Shown piece after piece: positions 45,322-57,227 of a stretch of 64,000 nucleotides of DNA; positions within the stretch are counted from its first letter, which is position 1, and each line of letters starts with the position of its first letter. Below the pieces are notes generated by a model. That model searched no databases. It was not told where the DNA came from and was given only the letters and a program-made list of their open reading frames with translations. Source of the DNA: Reticulitermes speratus. Taxonomy: Eukaryota > Arthropoda > Insecta > Blattodea > Rhinotermitidae. The position numbers were made by a program, and so were the translations under genes. Location of the stretch: NCBI GenBank assembly GCA_021186555.1, contig JAJKFL010000003.1:33096908-33160907 (forward strand), given 5' to 3'.

Positions 45322-45432
45322 ATGGCCTCTCACATTTCTCCCCAACCGACTGGAACTCCACCACGCTCCTTCCCATCAAGAGCTGCACCAAGCACTTTTA
45401 GTTACCAGCTCTTACTAACAATAGCAAGATGT
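45322..45432 (+). CDS. Candidate first coding exon, unknown protein (37 codons)
   Basis: The ATG at 45322 sits in CCCAACATGG, an excellent insect initiation context, and is the first ATG in its frame after an in-frame stop at 45277-45279. The frame encodes MASHISPQPTGTPPRS, then a Pro/Ser/Arg-rich stretch and FSYQLLLTIARC. It ends at 45432, immediately before GTGAGT (45433-45438), a consensus splice donor, leaving phase 0. A Ser/Pro-rich disordered N-terminus followed by the start of a hydrophobic helix is plausible for a real protein, but I do not recognise the family. The promoter-like cluster just upstream supports a gene start. Later exons were not identified and may lie beyond the window. 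It could still be a chance frame, since the open frame reads on past the donor to 45489. Confidence 0.35.
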
Positions 45433-46079
45433 GTGAGTATTGATTTTTATGAAACTGGAATCTATCCACGTATTTTACTGTGGGTTTAATCTGTACCCGA
45501 TACGTAGAATATTTGTTATAGTAACCACAAGATAAATTGAATAGAATTATTAACTTGACCCTGAAGACGTGTAATACGTTATCCAAAACATAGCAATCGT
45601 TTCTCATACCTAAATAAAGATTTTTGCAGTGAAACAACATAAACCTTCTGCTGTGTCAAATCATCGCAATACCAGTACTCACGAAATATCTGAGAGACCT
45701 ACGTAATGATGTATGCATGTTACAGATTATCGGCCGAGCCGTAGCTGATCATTTTCAAGCACACACTGCCTTATGAGAATGATGGATATTTTGCAGTTCT
45801 GTTCCTTATCATCCTGGTATAAGTGTTATGCCATGCTGTCCTCGGTGAATTTTAGCTGTCTGTGAACTCTGTAAATCGAAGTGCATGAACTGATGGGAAA
45901 TATGAACGACTTAATGTCCTTAACATACTTGCCTTCGATCATCTTTGCCACCGTAAGGAATTATTGCACTTCTTACTTCCATGGACTAGGCCTACTTATA
46001 GATTTTCTTGAGAAGTTACGTTTTCCCAACTAGTCAAGGACTTCCCATATTTTTGGAAACGCAGTTCCATTATCATTTT
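45433..46079. other. Unannotated DNA, possibly first intron of the candidate gene
   Basis: No acceptor-flanked exon was recognised. Confidence 0.4.
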
Positions 46080-46290
46080 ACAAGTGCCCGCCATTTTTCT
46101 CTATCCTGCGCCATATGAAATCGATTCGTATATATCCTGCTTCTTAAGACACATATTAATGTAATTATCTCATTTAAACTTGGTTCCCAAAGTGGACAGT
46201 TCCCTACAAATTTTTCAACATAATTTGGAGGCCCATTTTTTCGCATCTTTCCGTGTGTGCTACATGCCCAATTTATCTCATCATCACTGA
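46080..46290 (-). pseudogene. Decayed retroelement pol-tail fragment
   Basis: The minus strand reads GNCPLWEPSLNEII, then RIYTNRFHMAQDREKWRALV (about 46205-46085). MAQDREKWRALV matches a C-terminal block common in insect RT-bearing retroelements, where GKRPLGRP...W..D is followed by AQDRD.WRALV. Farther upstream, minus-strand ATTGGGCATGTAGCACACAC resembles the coding block for a WAGHVAHT-type motif. Several stops lie between the two. No RT motif is present. Confidence 0.55.
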
Positions 46291-48568
46291 TATTATATCT
46301 GGTAAGTAGTACAAGCTATTGTTATTACTTTTATTAGCATTTTAAATTATGCTAGCCTTCTGTAATTACTGCTGTACGTAAGTTAATAAAAACATCCCTC
46401 TATTATTAGCTATAGAATGTTGTGCATTTAAGTAATACTATGTAAAACAATGGTGGATGTCAGTAAACAAGTCGTAATATTTAGGCCTACTCTAGGCCGT
46501 AGGCTTTCTTTAATTCTCCACTAGTGTGAAATAGGCCAGTGTTGCAGCAGACGGAATGTTTTGGTTTTGAAATGTTTTTCAAAAATTTTTAAGTGTACAA
46601 ACATTAACATTCCTTCAAGATTCAATAGTTGAAGACGTCCATTTATTTAACAGACTAAAAAATGGGCGAGCTGTAGTGAAGCCTGGGAGGTAGTCGCAGT
46701 ATAACAACCTCAAAACAAATATTTCAAAATTTGTCACAAAACAAAGATTTCACTATTTCACTATGCTGTGGCTTATTTAATAGAAAGAAGGTCGATTATC
46801 TGTTAGACAACACTGTGTCAAAACCCAGAAGGCCGCAACCAGAACACAGCTGATAATTCTGTTTCCATTCTTTCAGTGGTTAAAGATCACTGGTAAATAT
46901 GTATACAATCAGCTGCAACACTTAAAAGCGCTGCAGTTTGCCCCACATGTCACACTAGTTCTATGGTTTTCTCAGAATAAACCCCATTGTTTCCTTAAAC
47001 TGCATTAGATAATTGTTCTTTGTAGTGAGTCAGACTGAGTTTTCTGTGAAGCAGTAACTGAATTTGTGTATAGATACCGGGACACTATTTTAGCTGACCA
47101 GTAGTGTTTGTCATTTCTTCTTATAACCGGCAGCCACACAACGGTCCATTCACACGCGCTTTGCAGTGGTGGCTGGAAATGACAAAAAATATTGATCAAA
47201 TAAAATAATTATCCTATAAAATATACAAGGATTTCACTTTTCAAATTTAAAATACCTTGGAAAAAATATAATTGTATTGACCCAATTGTGGTAACAGAAG
47301 TAACACATAGGGCATACATTTATATTAAATTTTGACTTATTTAAAGCAACACGATATATTTGACAGACATACCTGTATCACTTCCATCTGAACAAGTGAA
47401 TGTTACAAGCAATGCAATACCTGACCGTTGAAGGTAGGTTATGTAGACCTCCCACGCAGGCGATTGTTTAACATTTGGCAGTGCGTGCAAGTAATGACCC
47501 ACGCGCGTGATTTAAATAATATGAATTGCTTCATACAACCATGTTTACTAACAACTCTAGGCTTATATGGCAGCCGTCTCCTTCCATATTCTGAATACGG
47601 AGGTCGTAAAACAAAATTAATGCGTACCTTTTCCTTGTTCTTCTATCAGATGTGCACTGAGTTCTCAGTAGATTTCCCGTCGTCAGAGAAGAAACGCCTA
47701 TTCGCCCCTATTGTCCTATTGGTTACATCAGGGAAGAGGGAAAACGTTTATTCTTTCATCTGGATAGAGAAGTTCCATTAATCTCGACGCAAGGTGTAGG
47801 ATTCTATTTCAGTGTTAAGAATACAGTAACGCTTACAATTTTAACTTCTGCAAAAGCTGCAATATACACGAAGCCCTTGTGGGACAGCGCAAAATCAAAC
47901 ACTGCAGCGAAGAGTGTCCTTATGCTCCCATAGTTTCCATGTTCTCTTACTCTCAGAAGAGTTTTATGGTACATCTGACAAAGAATTTTAGACATTTCGT
48001 CTTTTGTTCAGCCTCTGTGAAGACATTTGATAATGCATTGGTTAATAGAGTAAGAATATCGATATCAATGTAGCTATTAATAGTCCCAAATCGAGGAGTA
48101 ACAACTGATATACATTTTTGGTGAGACCAAACTTAAAATTGTTTATTTATTACTTTTATAAGATTATCAATTTTGAGACATGACCAAATATCTAAAAAAC
48201 CCATACACCTCAAGACAATTCTGAACTGGAAAGGGCCAGAGAATCCACACCGTAAAATGTGTGAACCTGTGGAAGAATATGGAGACTTATTTAACACAAA
48301 TTAATTAAAAGAAATAGGATAATATTAATATATGTCTTCAAGAAATAGGATGTGGCATAGACTAGCTTGATCTGACAGAAGAGGGACAGGTGACGGGCTC
48401 TTGTGGATGCGGTAATAAACTTGGGTTTCTTCATTTTATACTAATTGAATTTCTTGACTAACTGAAGAATTATTAGCTCCTCAATAAGGGCTCTGGTACA
48501 TGGAGTTGATTGGTTGATTAACTAGTTAGTTCATTTTTGTATTAACATCTTCTTGTGCTTGTTAATCG
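46291..48568. other. Unannotated DNA
   Basis: Includes a 117-codon frame (47428-47781, plus) with no recognised domain. Confidence 0.45.
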
Positions 48569-48655
48569 ACATCCGTTTTTATTATCAGAACGAACAAAAC
48601 ATATTAAACATAACTATTTAAGGTGTTGTGTTCGTTCTAATAATAAAAACGGATG
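48569..48655. repeat. Inverted repeat with 32-bp arms
   Basis: Left arm 48569-48600 (ACATCCGTTTTTATTATCAG, then AACGAACAAAAC) and right arm 48624-48655 are reverse complements with about three mismatches around a 23-base loop. TTAGTTAG-type words flank both sides. It may be a MITE remnant or a hairpin. Confidence 0.75.
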
Positions 48656-49565
48656 TTAGTTAGTTAGGCAGTTAGTAAGTCAGTCAGTTTGTTCACACAA
48701 ATCTGCAACCCTGTAAGACCAGGTTATTAACAAGCAGTTTTTCCTATATGGAAATTAAAGTTATATTTTTATAGTCTGTCATGGACCATTGTCCCTTGAC
48801 CAGCAGTAATTACAACACATTGCATTACTGTATTGTTCTAAACCTTGCCTGCGTGATAACTTATGCTGCATTCAAAACCAGAGCACCACTGATAAGAGGT
48901 AACTCAGAAGAGTATGACCTATTAAACGTGAAGGTAAATAGGCCAAATACCGAACAACTTTGGTGTCTGTAGTTTATGCTACCTAACATCCTGTTCGTTC
49001 CAACCAAATGGCAAAAGCATTACACGGCACACCAGTGTTTACACAGGCCTAAACTTATTCTAATTACCAGAAGTTTCTTTCTGTTCTCTACTACAATTAG
49101 CAGATTGCTTGGAGATATAAACCTAAAAGATGCGAATCCCATAAAACCCCATTTGTATCCTTGTTGACCGTGAACGTAATCATTCACTGTACATTTCATT
49201 CATTTGCCCAAATGTTACAAATACACTTAAGCTTACACGAATGGGACTTCCAATAGACTGCTTGTACAACATCCCATAAATACCGGTATTTCGGTAAGTA
49301 ATGACATAATGCAGAGGGGAGTTCCTTTCAGTGCATGGTTGTTCGCAGTCTGTTACACCGTGACAGAATTTCCACTGTTTATAGCAGGCAGACGCCGAAT
49401 ACGATCTACACCTAGTCTGTTCTACGCAAGAGTTCATCTGTCGTGGTCCGCGGGTTCGTTTTTACCACTGCTGAAGTTCTATTGAGCGTCCACGCTTCAC
49501 TCAGGCTGTTTCGCTTGACAGGAGGCCCGCCATTATTCCACTTTTATCGACGCAATTTATTTCAT
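48656..49565. other. Unannotated DNA
   Basis: Short frames without recognised features. 49443-49560 may be the 5' part of the repeat that follows. Confidence 0.45.
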
Positions 49566-49695
49566 TGTATTTCAGTTAATATTATGCATCTACTCACGAT
49601 ATTTAAAAAGGTTGCTGGGAATATTTGCCTTCGGCTCGCATACAAGCGTCATGTGTGATAAACATGTTCATTGCATGTCGAGGTTCTGCTGAGGT
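49566..49695 (+). repeat. Dispersed repeat, copy 2 (family G)
   Basis: TGTATTTCAGTTAATATTATG, CCTTCGGCTCGCATACAAG, AACATGTTCATTGCATG and TCGAGGTTCT parallel 41605-41810. The internal segment between the two AGTTAAYATT words of the other copy is gone here, as if deleted between direct repeats. Confidence 0.65.
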
Positions 49696-49887
49696 AAACG
49701 ACCAGAGACACTTGTCAGATAAAATAATCTCTCAATATATCATATAGTACAGGGCATATTTATGCTACCGGAGATAGAGAAATTACAATTTCACGAGTAG
49801 CGGCATTGCTTCCATTTTAACAATTTAACTACCGAATAGATATTTGTAATATTGGACTTTTCTGCTGCGCAACAGCCAAAAACGGGC

Positions 49888-50355
49888 CTAGGCCGCCTCA
49901 TTATTGGACTTTCTAGACCACACACTATTAGACACACACACATGCACACACACACACACACCCGGTAGGACTACTATGAACGAGTGATCATCACGAATAT
50001 TGAACATTAGTTGTCTAAAATTTAAAGGACAATGAAATTGTTGTATCAGAAGAAGCTTGATTAATGTGTCGGACAATTTCTTTCGTCTTAGCCTCTTTAA
50101 ACCCATAATGTTTCGAGCACTGGGCTTGTCTTCATCGCCACATCCTTTACATCTGTAGAGGACAAGAGACGTTTCGTGATTAATAAACCAAAGACGGAGG
50201 ACGATGTGTAGAATATTAGTAAAACTTATCACTAGAACTCTTTTACTTCTCTGACATTTGTCGCATTTAACGGCGTGGTCAGCCGAATGGTGGGAGAATA
50301 AATCTGTACCTTTTGGGGCAGGAAATTGCACTTCCATAATTAGTGACTGGAGCAA
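49888..50355 (-). other. 155-codon open frame of unknown meaning
   Basis: The longest open frame outside repeats and TEs. It contains two Cys pairs, KCDKCQRSK and YRCKGCGDEDK, about 35 residues apart, which could be read as a zinc-ribbon-like arrangement. Its C-terminus runs into a CA microsatellite (VCVCVHVCV). No family is recognised, no splice or promoter context supports it, and a frame of this length is expected by chance at a low but real rate in 64 kb. Listed for completeness, not as a gene. Confidence 0.15.
49931..49962. repeat. (CA)n microsatellite
   Basis: About fifteen CA units with one TG interruption. Confidence 0.9.
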
Positions 50356-50570
50356 TTTAAAAAATTAAAACTGGAAGAAGAATACATGTCTATACAACAC
50401 CATAAAGGAAATTACTTAAAACTCTCCCGAACACTGTAGGTGATCATAACACATTCAACAGTATACAGGCTTTAATTTTTAAAGACATACGCTAATGAAA
50501 ATAAATGTGTGTACATATGTTAGGACACAAAATTTTAGGCTCAGGCTTTATTCGTAGCTGACTCTGGTGC

Positions 50571-50668
50571 TCGACTGCTTGACCGTCGTTGTTGGGACCG
50601 ATATGTTGTAACGAAACATCGGTAAGAGGTTACCAACTTGCGCCGCGCAACATCTCAAAAGAGCGAGG
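50571..50668 (+). mobile_element. Hammerhead-linked repeat, single copy
   Basis: GACTGCTTGACCGTCGTTG, TTGGGACCGATATGTTGTAAC, GAAACATCGGTAAG, then GCCGCGCAACATCTCAAAAG and AGCG follow the order of the right arm at 22170-22266. The first hammerhead core is lost (CGTCGTTG in place of CTTGAAGATG) and stem II is damaged. Confidence 0.6.
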
Positions 50669-51013
50669 ACCTTAATTACAAACTGCCTGCTGCTGCATGT
50701 AGATATTCAAAATTACACTTGTACCATGTCATATACGTTTCCTTGCATTTCAGGAAATTGAAATAATATAATACATTAATTCGATTCTTCTTAATAGGAA
50801 GCAATATTCAATTATAATGGAGACTATCCAATCTTATTTTAAGACTTATAACATTAAGATCTATTTGTTGTTATGCATTATATAATATTTAGTTCCATAA
50901 AAGAAAATATCAAATTAAAGATATTTTCTGCCCTCCTGCATTATGTTCCCTGTAAGACAAAAAGCGTTGTATTTGCAAGTTTTGTTGTTTTCACAGTCCT
51001 GATGTTGAGGATA
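50669..51013. other. Unannotated DNA
   Basis: Nothing recognised. Confidence 0.45.
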
Positions 51014-51198
51014 CTGGTCTTCTGGGTTGTTATACTGAGTAGCAGGGTTATTGATTCTCGACGTTTCGAAGGAATGTCCGCATTCGTCTTTAAGTTTCAA
51101 GGAGCTCATGACTTAGTCTTCGAGGGTGAAGGTGGTGCATTCCTTCGGAACGTACGGAATCTATAACCGTGCTGTTCAGCCTAATAACCGTAAGGCCA
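51014..51198. mobile_element. Third head-to-head pair of hammerhead-linked repeats (divergent subfamily)
   Basis: Left arm, minus orientation (51014-51102): CTTAAAGACGAATGCGGAC, ATTCCTTCGAAACGTCGAG, ATAACCCTGCTACTCAG and ACAACCCAGAAGACC. Right arm, plus orientation (51113-51198): TCTTCGAGGGTGAAGGTGG, ATTCCTTCGGAACGTACGG, ATAACCGTGCTGTTCAG and AATAACCGTAAGGCC. The arms align block by block in inverted orientation. The left keeps GAAAC-GTC. The right has GGAAC, so its core is mutated. Confidence 0.55.
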
Positions 51199-51791
51199 GA
51201 AACATCAAGCTGCACACACAGGCCTAATGTCAGAGACAAGTGCACAGTCTAACATATGGGAACGTCGGGAATGTTGGGCGTTGCCGCTTAAAGCAACAAC
51301 GCTTTCTGTTAGGTACATAAACTATTCTGAACGTCCTTTTGGTAGTATAACCTTAGCGTCAATATTCTACAGAACATCATGTTGAGAAAGTTTTATGTAA
51401 AACACGAACCATTAAGAACATTTTTTTCTCTGTTGAAAGCTAGCTTAAATTACTCTCTCGTTGACAGCAGGCACGGTTGGAAGTTTTGAACATATAATGC
51501 GTCGCCTTTAATAAAGGTGCCCCTACGCTGTACTGTTGCCTATCGTCAAGAAAGCGTACTGGTTAGAACTGTGTTACAGAGCTACGGAAATTTGAAATGT
51601 GTTAGTTGTTATTTGTAGATATTGTATAGGCTTAAGTATGTCGATTCAAGTGTTTATAAAAAACAAATTCTTGGGAATTTTAGTTACAGGACGACTACAA
51701 TGATAGGCGGTAAATAGTCTGAAAATGGATCCTGTTTGTGCCGCTTTTCTACTGCAGAATTTCTCGGTGAATGGCGCTCCGCTTGCGCAGA
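51199..51791. other. Unannotated DNA
   Basis: Nothing recognised. Confidence 0.45.
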
Positions 51792-51951
51792 ATTTGTGTC
51801 CCATCGGTCGGTAACAGTAACTGGCTTGCTTTGGTTCTGCAAAAGACATTGTGTCATCGGTCGTAACATAATGGTTGCGTGTCTGCAAAAGACAATTTGT
51901 GTCCCATCGGTCGGTAACATTAACTGACTTGCTGTGGTTCCTGCAAAATAC
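51792..51951 (+). repeat. Three imperfect tandem units of ~46-58 bp
   Basis: Each unit has ATTGTGTC-CATCGGTCGGTAAC, a variable middle ending TGGTTCTGC, and AAAAGACA. Units start near 51792, 51848 and 51894; the middle one is about 10 bp shorter. Confidence 0.75.
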
Positions 51952-53687
51952 AATTTTTTCCCCAGGAGATATAAAAACTTTGTAGCTATATTATGCATTG
52001 CTATACACTTTTGAAACTATATTTGATGATAATTCGAGTATTATAGTTAGATACAGGCTTAGAACTCGCTTAAATTTAAACCAAATTAAGTTTACACTAT
52101 GTCTCCTTTCTACAGGCGACGAACAAAACAACTACCACTACTAGTACACAACAACAACAAATAATAATAATAATATATAATAATAACAATAAAATAGAAT
52201 TTTAGAAAAATTCTAAAAAATTAAAATGCATTCTAATCTACGCCTAATTAATCGAATTGTAGAATTGGTGTAGGCTTGTAGCCTACTCTCGTAAATATAG
52301 ATGTAAAAAACTATAATTAATAATAATACAATAATAATGTTAAAAGTTAATGGTAGTAATAATGAAAATAAAGTAGGCTTAAAAATAATACGTTGATACA
52401 GTCGGTGTTTAAAGAAGTCCAGAGAGTACGAGTATTAGGCCCAAAACAAATAACTTCGTTATTGCAGCTCAAGTCAGTTCCAGCCCATGTCAACGCAAGA
52501 AGAATACTTTGCGGCAGGACACTATCGCCGCAGGTGACACAGAAGGGAGGACGGGAACCTAGGCAGTGGTCGTGCAGAGCGGAAAATCCATACCACGGCA
52601 AAACCACCAGAAATAGCCTATCTGTAGTATCGGCGTAAAAATTATTTATTTTTAACGTTTACATTATAGGACTGTAGTGTTGTTTATCAAAATAAATGTT
52701 TAATATAGGAGTGACACGCAAAACTACTAAGATTTACAGCATATAAATTTAAAATCTCCGTTTTTTATTTCGAAGTTGGTTTTATGATTTCAAGAAACAG
52801 TCTAGGGTGTTAAGAATTATGCAGTGTACTTATAACCAAACCTCTCCATCAGGGTCGAGAATTTACGTACGGATATTATCAGAGTGCATGATTTAGTTTA
52901 TTTTTAATGTATTTGATCATTACGCACTAGATCGGCAGAGGGCCAACATTTGCGTACATGAGTGCGATCCAAATTCAAATTCTAAAATTACCTGTAAATA
53001 TCTCATGATAAAGGAGTTTCAGTTTCCTTATTTTCACAGTGTGACCAGCCACATAACAAGAAATCAACCGAGACTCAAAAAATAAATAAATAAATAAAAA
53101 TAAAATAAGAAATTTCTTTGTTTCCATATACTAGTATAGTACATCGTTACCTAAACATATCTGTAAGTATTCAAGAATAAAACACAAAATTAAGAAGATT
53201 TAAATATAACGTTGCTTAATTTTAATATTAGTGCTGTATTCCATGCACACACACCGTAATTAATTAAGCCGTATCGGCACAATTTATTAGCTAATTCTGT
53301 ATTGAATGTAGAATTACTGTGGACTTAATTTCTACTTCATTTAAATATTAATGCTCTTTTCCTTACGAAATTAGCATCTTACAGTGTCAGAATTGCTTGC
53401 ATTACTCCTTCAATTCGGTAGACCCCTACTAATGCCATGTTTCATACAGAATTATGATAGTATTCTGTAGACTTAACTGCACTGCTTCTAATTTTTGGTG
53501 CAATCGCGTTTGTACTGCTGTTTATAGTCATGTCTATAAAGAAAGTTTAAACTTAAAATCTGGTTTTTAACATGCATGTTAATGTTAATGATGGTAGGTG
53601 TAATTGTAAGAAGCTGGCCAATGGCAGTCGTGCTATCTGCACGAAACCGAAAGAATAAATAGGCTTAAATTCTTATAAGCATTCTGA
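51952..53687. other. AT-rich DNA with small microsatellites
   Basis: (AAC)/(AAT) tracts at 52148-52191 and an AAAT tract at 53077-53105. No gene recognised. Confidence 0.5.
53077..53105. repeat. (AAAT)n microsatellite
   Basis: About six AAAT-like units. Confidence 0.8.
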
Positions 53688-53725
53688 TGCTACATGTTTC
53701 GGCATAGGGCCACCTGTATTTATCT
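53688..53725 (-). ncRNA. Degenerate hammerhead-like motif
   Basis: Minus strand: ACAGGTGGCCCTATGCC, GAAACATGTAGC. GGC/GCC stem II, GAAA and a palindromic ACATGT stem III are present, but the first core is ACAGGTGG instead of CTGAAGATGG, so it is not expected to cleave. Confidence 0.4.
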
Positions 53726-54536
53726 CTTCTTTTCGGGAAAGAGCTGCAGCAAAACGTTGTGGCCCTACTACTAGTCTTTTGTCCCTGTTTAACTGTTTAA
53801 TTCGGTTTGTTTCTATTACTTATCTTCCCTTGATTGAGCTTTCCCCTAAGTTGTTTCCTTCGAATACGTGTGTTGCGCTTACATGAATCAATAAAAGTCA
53901 ACCAGAAAACAGGCTGTAAGAAAGTTGGACAAATTAAGGACGTTTCGGCAGAAACAACATAGATCTATATTATGGCCTGGGGATGTGACATGAAGTAAAA
54001 ACTTTCGTAGTTAGGCTTAGTTGTAATAAAGCTTAGGAGACAATTGGGTTTCGAAAGTTACTAGCCCTTATCTGTTACCTCCATCAGTGTAAAGAAAAAT
54101 ATTTTCATCATAATTAAAAGATGAAATCTTGAAGTCTTTCTTGAAAGCAAAAGTGAAATTTTAAATTTTTAAGCTCATATAAAATTTGGTTGTTTCATTT
54201 TGGTTACCCTTTAAAATAAACATATCAGTTTTCAAATGCACAGTTAGGTACCGTTAATAAGCGATATCTTATTAGGGTAGATTTTATTTTCCTTCCTGTG
54301 TTTTCTAACTTTTAATTTTGGTCTAATATAGTAAGTAATTAGAAATTTGTCAAAAGTTCAGAAACTAAGAAACACCAGGGAGGAAATCTACGGAAGGAAG
54401 CAGGATAAAAAATGAAGTAGGAATTAATAATCATCGTGAAAGTTAAGACAAATTAAATTAAGTACTCATTCCGTCTGAAAATGCCGGCTTAATATTCCTC
54501 ATATTTTTTAAATTAAAAATCAGTAAGGTGTATCAT
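53726..54536. other. Unannotated AT-rich DNA
   Basis: Nothing recognised. Confidence 0.45.
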
Positions 54537-54793
54537 GCCCAGTGGCCGTTCGGTCAAAGGGCGTGGGTCTGCGGCCGCTCGCTTACTAGGATCGTGGGTT
54601 CGAATCGGGGGCATGGATGTCTGTCTACTGTGATTGTTGTGTGTTGTCAGGTAGAGGTCTCTGCGAAGAGCTGGTCCCTCGTCCAGAGGAGTCCTACCGA
54701 ATGTGGTGTGTCTAAAAAGTGTGATCATGAAGCCTCGAAAAATGAGGCAGCCTAGGTCCCCAAGGGGCTGTCGAACCATTGGGGGGGGGGGGA
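54537..54793 (+). mobile_element. tRNA-derived SINE (family A), second copy, with G12 tail
   Basis: The head CCCAGTGGCCGTTCGGTCAA, GGGCGTGGGTCTGCGGCC and a B box GGTTCGAATCG, then body GTCAGGTAGAGGTCTC and CTCGTCCAGAGGAGTCCTA, match 6621-6886. It ends in a 12-base G run instead of an AAGA tail, so the 3' end is different or rearranged. Confidence 0.85.
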
Positions 54794-56769
54794 ATTTATC
54801 ATGAACTTAATTAACTAATTTCCAATTTTACTTTTGTCCTTCTTCACTACATGACTTCAAACGTTGAATGATCTCTGCACCTGACCAACCAACTTGACAA
54901 AACTTCATTCCTGCTACCAGCATTATACTAAAAGTTTCGGCACTAATGACATAAATTACAATTGCCTTTGTACACAGAGTTTCTCTTCCCATGAACATTG
55001 TTTTTCGACTCATGAAGGCCTCATTAAACGTTAGCATATTTTTCTCACTTTTGGTCTCCTAGATTCCACATTCGGAGGATCGCAGTCGAATTTCTTCAGA
55101 GTATGAGGTAATTAACTCCGGTACTTTTGATGAGACGTGACCTCGATAACACTATAACCATTGCGCTGCAGGCATCAGCCGGAAAGCAAACTTTGTTCCG
55201 TCTTACAGTGAAATAGTTCTTCGCGCTAAAGAACTGTAGAAATGTAAATGAAGACATTTAACATCTACATACTTAGTACTCATCCATCTTAAATACAGGC
55301 TAATAAAAGCTCGAAAGATATTTGCTCATTTAAAGGAAAAACTCACCTCCTTGTAAGAAGAGAAACCCTGTACACTGTTGAGAAGAGAGAAACAATTTAA
55401 ACCTTCATATTAATTTGTACATGTACTTGTGTCTAACAGTCAAACAAGATTGAGACGAGTATACCCCGTGACGTAATACATATAACTTACTTAGGTCTTC
55501 TTTACTTTCCAAATATCTTATAATTTCATAGTGCTCCGCAAAACATATTACTAATTGTTCACTATTACAAAAATTAGGTACAGACTTTCGAAAGAAACTT
55601 ATTTCCATCCTCGTGCCAGCGAGAATTCGTTATTCACAAAGAGCCGAAAAACTTGATCCCAGCTACTATGCTCTGAATTTTACAAGGCCCAAATATTTCT
55701 TTCAAAATATATGGCACAGGGTGCAGAAGAAATAACCTTGAATTAAAATGAAAACCGTGCTCAAAGAAAACAGAATGCATGAAAAAGAAATAATAAAAAA
55801 ATAAAAAAGCAAAATTGCGACGTGTCTTCGGTACGGGAAAATTCTCTAAATGTAACAAAACAACTTCGAAGAAGTTACTAATTCTTTCTCATCCAAAGGT
55901 TATATGCATATTACCTAAACCTGTTGACGTCCGTTATAATGCTATATAGAAGAAATAGCATTTCCATGATTAAAAGCGTAACACTAGACTCACGAAGCAA
56001 TTAGTCACAGGTGTGGATGGAATAAATATTAACCCGAAATGCATGAGTGCACTAGCTACAATCATTAATTGCTAGAATCAAGTAACAAGAACAAGTTTTT
56101 GTAGGAGCTTTCCAGTAACAAAATAATCTTGTCATATATATCAAGGTTTACCGTGACAGTGAATTCTAGTAGGGAAAAAACAAACTCTTTCGTTACCTTC
56201 ATTTGGTCATGCTGTCTCTTGAAAGTGGGCAACCTCTTTCAAGAATTTTGGGAAATTTATTCACCACGCCCTTTAAATTTGTAATAGAGTAAACTTAATT
56301 TAGGGACATACATAAGAAGCTGTTCAAAACTTGGCTCTGAATTTGGTCATGCAAAGATTAGGCGGTCAAACAGAAAGATGGTACGCTCTGTGTTATTGCG
56401 CTCACATTCCTTCTTTACTGGTGATAAAGTGATATTAACGATAACAAAGAAAATATTTAATTGACAGAAGTATAGAGACTTGTTGGTTGTAGCTTAAGAT
56501 GTGAGGTTTACACGGCAGTGATCTATGAATCTATGTCTTGCTATGTGACCCTGTGTGGTTCTTTAGAATTTACCAGCTTTTGGATGACTCTGCAATTTAT
56601 ACCCTGAAGACTGAGGCAATACATTCCTTCGATTTATTTCAGAAGATGATTGCCTCGTTTTTCAGGGTAGAGGACTTGTCTACTTGGAAAATAAAGTCTT
56701 TAATTTCTTCCATATATTGATAAATTTATACAGCATACAAGATGTTATATTTTATCTATTTTTATAGTT

Positions 56770-56980
56770 TGGGGGAAGAGAAATAAAGATACATGAGGAA
56801 GAAGAAGAGAAGAAACAGACAAACGGTCGAAGGGCTGAATAAAGGAAGAAACAATTAAGGAGAAAAAATAAATCGACAAAAGGACGAACACAGAAATAAA
56901 ACTGGAAAGTGAAAGAATGTTAAAAAACAATGAAGGAATCATAAAACAGAATATTTTAACAAAATAAAGAAATAATGACA
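56770..56980 (+). repeat. Purine-rich (A/G) low-complexity tract
   Basis: AGGAAGAAGAAGAGAAGAAA-type purine runs dominate the plus strand. The antisense 78-codon Phe/Ser/Leu-rich frame is compositional. Confidence 0.65.
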
Positions 56981-57155
56981 CTGGCTACGTAAGATGATAG
57001 AAACTGTGAAGCACCTCTCTCGCCTACTTATTAGGTATTTTGTCATGTTCTGAGAAATATTTTTAAATTTTCTGAAAGCAGATATGTTACTGGACCTACT
57101 AATTCATGTTCTATTTATCAAAATTATCCATCCCTTTATCTTTCTGTGTATCCAG

Positions 57156-57227
57156 CTGTCTGTCTGTCTGTCTATCTACATATTTGTCTGTCTGTCTATC
57201 TATACATTTGTCTGTCTGTCTGTCTAA
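57156..57227. repeat. (TGTC)n with TATC interruptions
   Basis: Three TGTCTGTCTGTC blocks are separated by TATCTACATATT-type segments, a periodic interrupted microsatellite. Confidence 0.85.

Noticed and set aside
47428..47781. 117-codon plus-strand frame
   Set aside because: No family recognised and no supporting gene signals.
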